A DNA stretch of 64,000 nt, taken from assembly GCA_949317995.1 (NCBI GenBank), contig OX439039.1:19211282-19275281 (forward strand), written 5' to 3'. The notes under the pieces were generated by a model, which was not told the origin of the DNA, ran no database searches, and saw nothing but the letters and a program-made list of their open reading frames with translations. Origin of the DNA: Acholoe squamosa. Taxonomy: Eukaryota > Annelida > Polychaeta > Phyllodocida > Polynoidae. Shown here one piece after another: positions 58,396 through 64,000 of the stretch (the stretch's first letter is position 1; every line of letters begins with the position of its first letter). Position numbers and translations under genes: made by a program.

Positions 58396-59803
58396 TAACT
58401 GGGTGGCTGGGTGGGGTGATTTTGGCCACATTTTGGGCTCTTGTAAGGACTCAATCCAAACTGGATGAATTTTTTGTATTAAAATAGCTAAATTAAGTGT
58501 AGGAGAAGCTATTTTGGTCATTTTTTCTTTGAATTTGTCTGGGATTTGCGTATGATTGACCTTTTTTGCTCCAGATGGGGCAGTTGAGGCTACTTGGTTT
58601 GGTTTGGTTTGGTTGATTTTACGTCCACTAATAGTACTTAAAAGTTAGCAGACATTTCTGTGGTTCGCGGACAACAAGTCCTTTCTTTTCTTTTTGGACA
58701 GGTTTTTAAAAGCTGCTTGTCCAAACAGCTAGACAGGTATTTATATGCTGCTTGCCCGACACAGCAGTGACCGAATCTATGAATGATCGAATCTATGAGA
58801 TGAATGACCGCATCTATGAGGAGGGGTGAGGGGGAAAACCGCTACCGGGGCTTCATTCCCCTACTCTTTTCGGAGGACAGCAAGTGTTCTTTTATTTGCC
58901 TGGTCCCATAGACAGGCCCAGACAAACCACGGCCTTTGATCACTCAGACGTGGTTCACTGAGGGGGAATCCCATGGCAAAAGGCAAGCATGTACGCCCGG
59001 GCCCGCGCATATGGACACCAGCTGCCCACATGCTCACCCCAAGACACAAGAAACCCCAAGTTTGTCGCCTTTTACGAATCTGGTATGCCCACTGATAGAA
59101 TGGAAGGAGGAAAATTCCTCCTTCGTGGACTCCCAATGAAGTTATTCTGCTCCTCCATGCCCTCACATGAAGGTCCCCACTCCACAGGGGGAATTGAGGC
59201 TACTTGGCACAGAAAGTGGTTCCAGGGCCCCTCCATAAAAATTACCTTGAAAGCCTCTAGAAATGCTAATAAATAGCACAAATTATGCTTCTTCTATTCA
59301 CAACATATGGAATATTCCTTTGAAAATAGGATTTTAGTCAAACCTCAGAATTTTTAATTGTGTAGTCAAGCGTTGCTAGGGAAAATAAACAGCCATCATT
59401 AAAAAAAAATACCACATTTTGTGCCAAATCATGCAGATTTTGACCTAGTTTTGGGGACATTGCCCTTGTTTTGATTACTCTCATGCTTTTAGGTATTAGA
59501 TGGGATCTTAACCAGTTATCCTTATTGTTGTCAATGTGTTAAGGCATCATATGAGGGTAGTTTGCCATAACAAAGTCAGATCCAATTTTTCGGTAGAGCA
59601 AGCCAAAGAAAGGTCCCTGTTTTTAACCCCTAAAATACAAAAAAAATTGACCCCTGAGGGACCCCTCACCCATATTTCAATAGGCTCCATGGTCATAAAT
59701 ATACAAATTTTCCATATAAAAAGTTGAGATTCATGTCAGGGAGGTAAATATCTTTATTTCTGGGCAAACTATATATTGTCGGAAAAAATGACCCCAGCTG
59801 TTA
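58396..59803. mobile_element. Segment between the two 471-bp elements, with inverted ends of its own
   Basis: It begins TTAACTGGGTGGCTGGGTGG and ends CCCCAGCTGTTA, so its ends are roughly inverted copies of each other, continuing outward into the GTGACACC of the flanking copies. The interior has no coding frame of note. It hosts the retroposon at 58598-59193. It could be the body of a larger transposon whose ends gave rise to the 471-bp copies. Confidence 0.45.
58598..59193 (-). mobile_element. 596-bp retroposon with 14-bp target-site duplication
   Basis: TTGAGGCTACTTGG occurs exactly on both sides (58584-58597 and 59194-59207). On the minus strand the 3' tail is a (CCAAA)n repeat, read here as GGTTTGGTTTGG. 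The body contains CGAATCTATGA repeats and CCGCTACCGGGGCTTCATTC. A second copy is at 61573-62123. There are no recognisable coding domains, so it is a long SINE or the 3' end of a LINE. Confidence 0.88.
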
Positions 59804-60274
59804 AGGTGTCACGGTAGTAATCCGCCCTGGTAAGCCTAGGACAGCTAAATAGTCCCAACTAAAAACAGTGTTTTGCTTGGTATAATCAGTGCCAGGGGAC
59901 CTTATTTTTATCGCAGATTAATAATTTTGGTACCAAAAGAAAGGTAACGATTTAGGGGGAAAAAGTTGCAAAAAATTTTTGGTCACCATGGAAACCTATT
60001 TTGTCAGAGAGGGGTCCAAGGTCACATTTGTGACTTGTCAGGGGCGCCTGTATCATTTAATTTATTCAACATGGTGGTTTCCATGGCAACTGGTGCAAAA
60101 ACGGATCTGACTCCGTTATGGTTGACCATGCTAAAAAAATCAAGAATGACTTCAGCTTTAATTTAAGCCTTTATTTATGAACGCCATCAAATTAGAACCC
60201 GATTGACGCCAGTTTTATGGTGGAAGATGGGGGGGAATCAGAACGTCCTTGGCCCTATTAGTACCGTGACACCT
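59804..60274. mobile_element. 471-bp TIR element (copy 2, direct repeat of copy 1)
   Basis: It starts AGGTGTCACGGTAGTAAT and ends ATTAGTACCGTGACACCT, in the same orientation as copy 1 and with the same length. Confidence 0.85.
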
Positions 60275-60483
60275 AGAGGGCACCACAGTGCTCGTCGCTC
60301 CTCCTGCGCTAAACCCACTGGTTGCCAAGCGGACGACGGCCCAACCTACTGCACCATCAGCAGCCACTGGATCTACTGAACGAATTTTCAAAATTCAAAG
60401 ACCTATGTGTAACTTGGGCCCCATGGACACCCCTGGGCCCCCATATATCCTATTATGGCTAAGGGGGCATGTAACATGTTAAA

Positions 60484-61572
60484 ATGATGAAGGGGATCCC
60501 CGATTTACTCCACGAGAGCCACCTTGGAATAGAGAAAGACCCGGAACTGAGCCGGAGACTTCCTATTCTGGCCGGGAATGTCCCGAGACATTGAAGCCCG
60601 CATACAAAACTGCAGCAAGTTCACAGAATTCTCAGAAAAGCAGCAACGCGAGAAAATGATTCCACACAAAGTGCCCGAGACACCGATGCACAAGTTTGGA
60701 GCCGACATATTCACCTATGACGGAAGTGACTACCTCTGCGTAGTCGACAACTTTTCCAAATTTCAATTTGTCCACTGGTTAAAGGACAAGACAGCAGGTT
60801 CTATAGTGGCACATTTGAAGTCCATAGTGGGTGAACAGGGCATACCTGAAGAAGTCATCTCCGACAACATGCCATTTTCAAGTGCAGAATTCAAGAAACT
60901 TGCTAACGAATACAAGTTCACCTCAACTACCACAAGCTCAACATGTGCACAGTCCAACGGGCAGATAGAGCACACTATTGGAACAGTAAAGCAGATTCAG
61001 AGAAAAGCAGACGATCCATGTCTAGGACTACTGGAGTACAGAAACAGCCCAATCAAAGATATGGACTAAGGTCAAAGGTCTCTATATCGATCACAGCACT
61101 TGAGCCAGAGCTGGCATGTGGCGCCAAGGAACAACTCGCCCAACGTCAAAAGGAGATGGTGGAGTATAACAACAAACACGCAAAAAATCTACCACCAGTG
61201 TTTGCATCCAACACAGTCTGTATGCGAGAGAACAGCAGGTGGAGACCAGCAATGGTAGTAGCGGAACATCCAACCCCGCGATCCTACATGGTCCAGACGG
61301 AAAAGGACTCGGTAGTCAAAAGAAACCAAAAGGACCCCCTAAAGGTAATCCCTGAAGCCACGGTTTTCAGGCCAGCACCATCGCCAGTCAGGTTGCCAGT
61401 CGAGGAACCGACAGCAACACTTGTGGACAACCCCACACCGAGGAAAACACTAGTCGGCAGAGAACCGGTACATGCAAAACCCAAACCACCATGCCAAACA
61501 GAGAAGGCACCAACACCAGATCCAACACCCAATACGATCACCCGCTCAGGTCGCCCCTTCAAACCACCTAAA
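60484..61572 (+). mobile_element. Ty3/gypsy integrase relic (K02A2.6-like), broken fragment
   Basis: This fossil fragment covers the end of a Ty3/gypsy pol. It has a decayed zinc-binding head, the integrase catalytic core (GADIFTYDGSDYLCVVDNFS then QSNGQIEHTIGTVKQ) and a proline-rich tail ending TRSGRPFKPPK. It belongs to a different lineage from the 2.3-8.2 kb element. It is broken in at least one or two places, and the rest of pol, Gag and the LTRs are absent. A retroposon (61573-62123) is inserted directly after the tail. Confidence 0.88.
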
Positions 61573-62123
61573 GTTTGTTTGTTTGTTTGTTTAGTTTTAC
61601 GTCCGGGGGCCATCAAGGAACTCAGACATTCAAGGTTTCTCGGACATTAAGTCCTTTCTTTTCTTTTTGGACAGGTATTTATATGCTGCTTGCCCGACAC
61701 AGCAGTGACCAAATCTATGAATGACCGAATCTATGAGATGAATGACCGAATCTATGAGGAGGGTCGAAGGGGAAAACCGCTACCGGGGCTTCATTCCCCT
61801 ACTCTTTTCGAAGGATAGCAAGTGTTCTTTTATTTGCCTGGTCCCATAGGCAGGGCCAGACAAACCACGGCCTTTGATCACTCAGACGTGGTTCACTGAG
61901 GGGGAATCCCATGGCAAAAAACAAGCATGTAAGCCCAGGCCCACGCATATGGACACCAGCTGCCCACATGCTCACCCCAAGACACAAGAAACCCCAAGTT
62001 TGTCGCCTTTTACGAATCTGGTATGCCCACTGTTAGTATGGAAGGAGATTTCTCCTTGTGGACTCCCAATGAAGTTATTCTGCTCCTTCATGCCCTCACA
62101 TGAAGGTCCCCACTCCACAGGGG
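61573..62123 (-). mobile_element. Second copy of the 58.6-kb retroposon, inserted in the gypsy relic
   Basis: The minus-strand tail is (CAAA)n, read here as GTTTGTTTGTTTG, followed by TTTACGTCC and the same body as 58598-59193, with one internal shortening. CCACCTAAA before it and CCACCCAAA at 62139-62147 could be a decayed target duplication. Confidence 0.85.
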
Positions 62124-62222
62124 GTCTGTTGGTCTTGCCACCCAAACAGTTACACCAGTGGTACTAAAAAAACTTAAGGTTATTTTAACAAACACAGAGA
62201 CACTGAAAACCAAAGACATTGA

Positions 62223-62401
62223 TTGATTGATTGATTTGTGTTTTACAGCACTTTAGCGGCACTAAGTGGCTATCCCGTGCTTCACAGGTTGATGATTTAA
62301 CAGAGGAATGTGTCAGTGCCCGCGCATATGTGCACCACACACATCCTGAGGGGATAGGAAAGAGGAGATATAGACCCTTTTAAGTGGGCTAGGGAAGCCC
62401 G
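62223..62401 (-). mobile_element. 179-bp SINE-like retroposon with 13-bp target-site duplication
   Basis: CCAAAGACATTGA flanks it exactly (62210-62222 and 62402-62414). The minus-strand tail is (AATC)n. The body is the same family as 52277-52493, here with the segment CTGTAAAACACAAATCAATC before the tail. Confidence 0.9.
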
Positions 62402-62414
62402 CCAAAGACATTGA

Positions 62415-62894
62415 GAGACTTTATTATAGACAATGAAAGACTTTATTATGACCATTGCAAACTGATAGCTGTACATGAGCGGAGTATGCATTATTGTCAT
62501 ATGTAATTCATTTTAACGATTGTTTGTTTATTGCCAAAATAGCTATTACTCTTTTGTCACAGGTTTTATCAATTTTATATTGGTGTATATAAAACTTGAA
62601 GGGGAGGTGTCGCATTGTTTACATATACCTGTCAATGTTCGGCGAGTACTTGGGAACTTCCGGCACTTCAGGTTTGACGATCTCAAGCACATGGCTTGAT
62701 CTGATTCTACTCATCCTCTATTTGTCCAATAAAACATGAAACCCATAGCTATAAATGTCATCCTCGATTGTCATCCTCATGCTGTTAGGTAGTTTTCTCA
62801 CGTCCGTGCAAAACCCACCACCTCCCCTCTTGTACATGTATGTATATAATGACCACTCCGTTACTCACAACACAACGGCCATGTGCTTTTGTGT
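62415..62894. other. Intergenic DNA with no recognisable gene
   Basis: CAAAACCCACCACCTCCCCT near 62808 and AATGACCACTCC near 62849 look like one end of the AGTGGTCA TIR family. I see nothing else. Confidence 0.4.
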
Positions 62895-62902
62895 GGACAA
62901 AG

Positions 62903-63335
62903 CCGGGGGGGGGGCACTCTTAAATTTATGGAAACCATGTGCATACATCACCCTGAGAGGGGTACCCCTTTTAGAGGGGCAAAATTTCATTAAATCACCC
63001 CCCTATGAGCGGGTTTCCCTTAAATAATTGAAAGAAATCATACCCCTTTTGGCAGGACTACCCTTTATTTGCAAAAAATGTACCCCTTTTGATGTATTAC
63101 CATTTAATAAAACTGGCCAAAATATATCCCCCTTTTCACTGAAAATTTTAAAAAATTGGTTCAGTTTTTGGGCTTAAAAACCTACCCCTTGTAGCCCAAA
63201 ATGCCCAAAAAAGTACCCCTTTTAACGGATCCGGCCGGACCCACCCTAAACCCTCAAAAAGTACCCCTTTCCCTCTACTTTTTGTACACACATGGTCACT
63301 ATGGATCATATAGGGAGTGCCCCCCCCCCCCCGGG
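62903..63335. mobile_element. 433-bp TIR element with 8-bp target-site duplication (hAT-like)
   Basis: CCGGGGGGGGGGCACTC and a further segment ending ACCATGTG are inverted at the other end, with arms of about 55 bp. GGACAAAG occurs on both sides (62895-62902 and 63336-63343). An 8-bp TSD is typical of hAT elements. The interior repeats TACCCCTTTT. No transposase. Confidence 0.8.
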
Positions 63336-63425
63336 GGACAAAGGAGAGTGGGAACTAAAAACTTTTTTTTCTAAACAGCACAAACATACAACTTGTGGCC
63401 TAGTGTTGTCATATTTTGGTCCAAA

Positions 63426-63707
63426 CCCAGGTAGCACAGAGACATTGGCATAACGTTGGGCCGACGTTGGCCCAACCATCGGCTTTACAAAGGCTGACCA
63501 TCCTGCCTACGTAGGCCTGATGGTGCCAACCAAATGCCAACATAGGCCCAATGTTGGCTTTTGGTCGGCAAACATCAGCATTTGCCGATGTCCTGCCAAA
63601 GTTGGGCCAATGTTGGCATTTGGTTGGCAAATGTCACTGGTCGGGCCTACATAGTACATAGGCCAGATGGGCAGCCAACGTTGGCAAATTTTTGTGTGCT
63701 ACCTGGG
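63426..63707. mobile_element. 282-bp TIR element with internal CCAACGTTGGC repeats
   Basis: CCCAGGTAGCACA is inverted at the right end as TGTGTGCTACCTGGG. The inside is built from TTGGCCCAAYGTTGGC-like units in both orientations. AAA stands on both sides, so the target duplication may be 3 bp or undetectable. Confidence 0.82.
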
Positions 63708-64000
63708 AAATGACCAAAACAGGCTTGATTTGGTAAAATTAAAAATATATTGGATTTCTGGGTGGACAAAGGAGAGTGGGGACTAAATTAGTTCCCCATG
63801 CACACACCAGGGGACCCTTCACACCTCTTTCTCACTACCCCCTTTCCTCTTTCTGCACAAAAGGGAACCAGAAACAGCACGTGCCCTATAGACTAGTGGC
63901 AGTGCATGTGGGTCACTTCTTGGGATTTTGACCTGGCCGGAAGTAGAATGACGTCACACTGGAGACGAACATTCACGCCGCCTCAGTTCCTCAGGGACGT
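63708..64000. other. Right edge, no recognisable gene
   Basis: GTGGACAAAGGAGAGTGGGG near 63765 repeats the target sequence of the hAT-like element (63337 onward). The last 100 bases have TGACGTCA and a higher GC content, but I cannot support a promoter. Confidence 0.4.

Overview
The window is from a eukaryote and looks like a marine invertebrate animal. Host genes are split by ordinary GT..AG introns, there are metazoan-type proteins, and repeats fill most of the sequence. Retroposons with long target-site duplications (TSDs), short elements with terminal inverted repeats (TIRs), a PIF/Harbinger transposase and Ty3/gypsy relics are all present. A lancelet, mollusc or similar animal would fit, but no single feature settles the species.

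Layout. 0-2.3 kb: a decayed HARBI1-like transposase (+) and the last two exons of an unidentified gene (-). 2.3-8.2 kb: a long but broken Ty3/gypsy element (-). 8.2-9.9 kb: two short tandem repeats, then featureless DNA. 10-13.1 kb: nested inverted-repeat elements, including about 30 copies of a short AGTCC..GGACT palindrome. 13.1-31.4 kb: an 18.3-kb, almost perfectly uniform macrosatellite with a 1,372-bp unit. 31.4-35.9 kb: TGACACA-rich minisatellite blocks and a tentative small gene (-). 36.0-41.0 kb: PGS1 (+, nine exons). 41-46.8 kb: repeats, including a TIR element that carries promoter-like sites and a 42-bp minisatellite. 46.8-48.1 kb: a single-exon chitin-deacetylase-like gene (+). 48.7-50.3 kb: three short TIR elements. 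51.2-54.9 kb: PPCDC (-, five exons). 55-64 kb: a dense patchwork of TIR elements, retroposons and a Ty3/gypsy integrase relic.

The three clear host genes are independent. PGS1 makes phosphatidylglycerophosphate, the cardiolipin precursor, in mitochondria. PPCDC catalyses a step of coenzyme A synthesis. The deacetylase-like protein is secreted or surface-anchored and acts on polysaccharide. No operon-like organisation is seen or expected.

The most unusual feature is the macrosatellite. Its unit splits into a 459-bp module A, which has inverted ends, and a module B of about 910 bp. The array begins and ends with A, carries the 4-bp sequence TGGA on both sides, and contains three B-only units. 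It looks like a transposon whose copies became the building block of a satellite.
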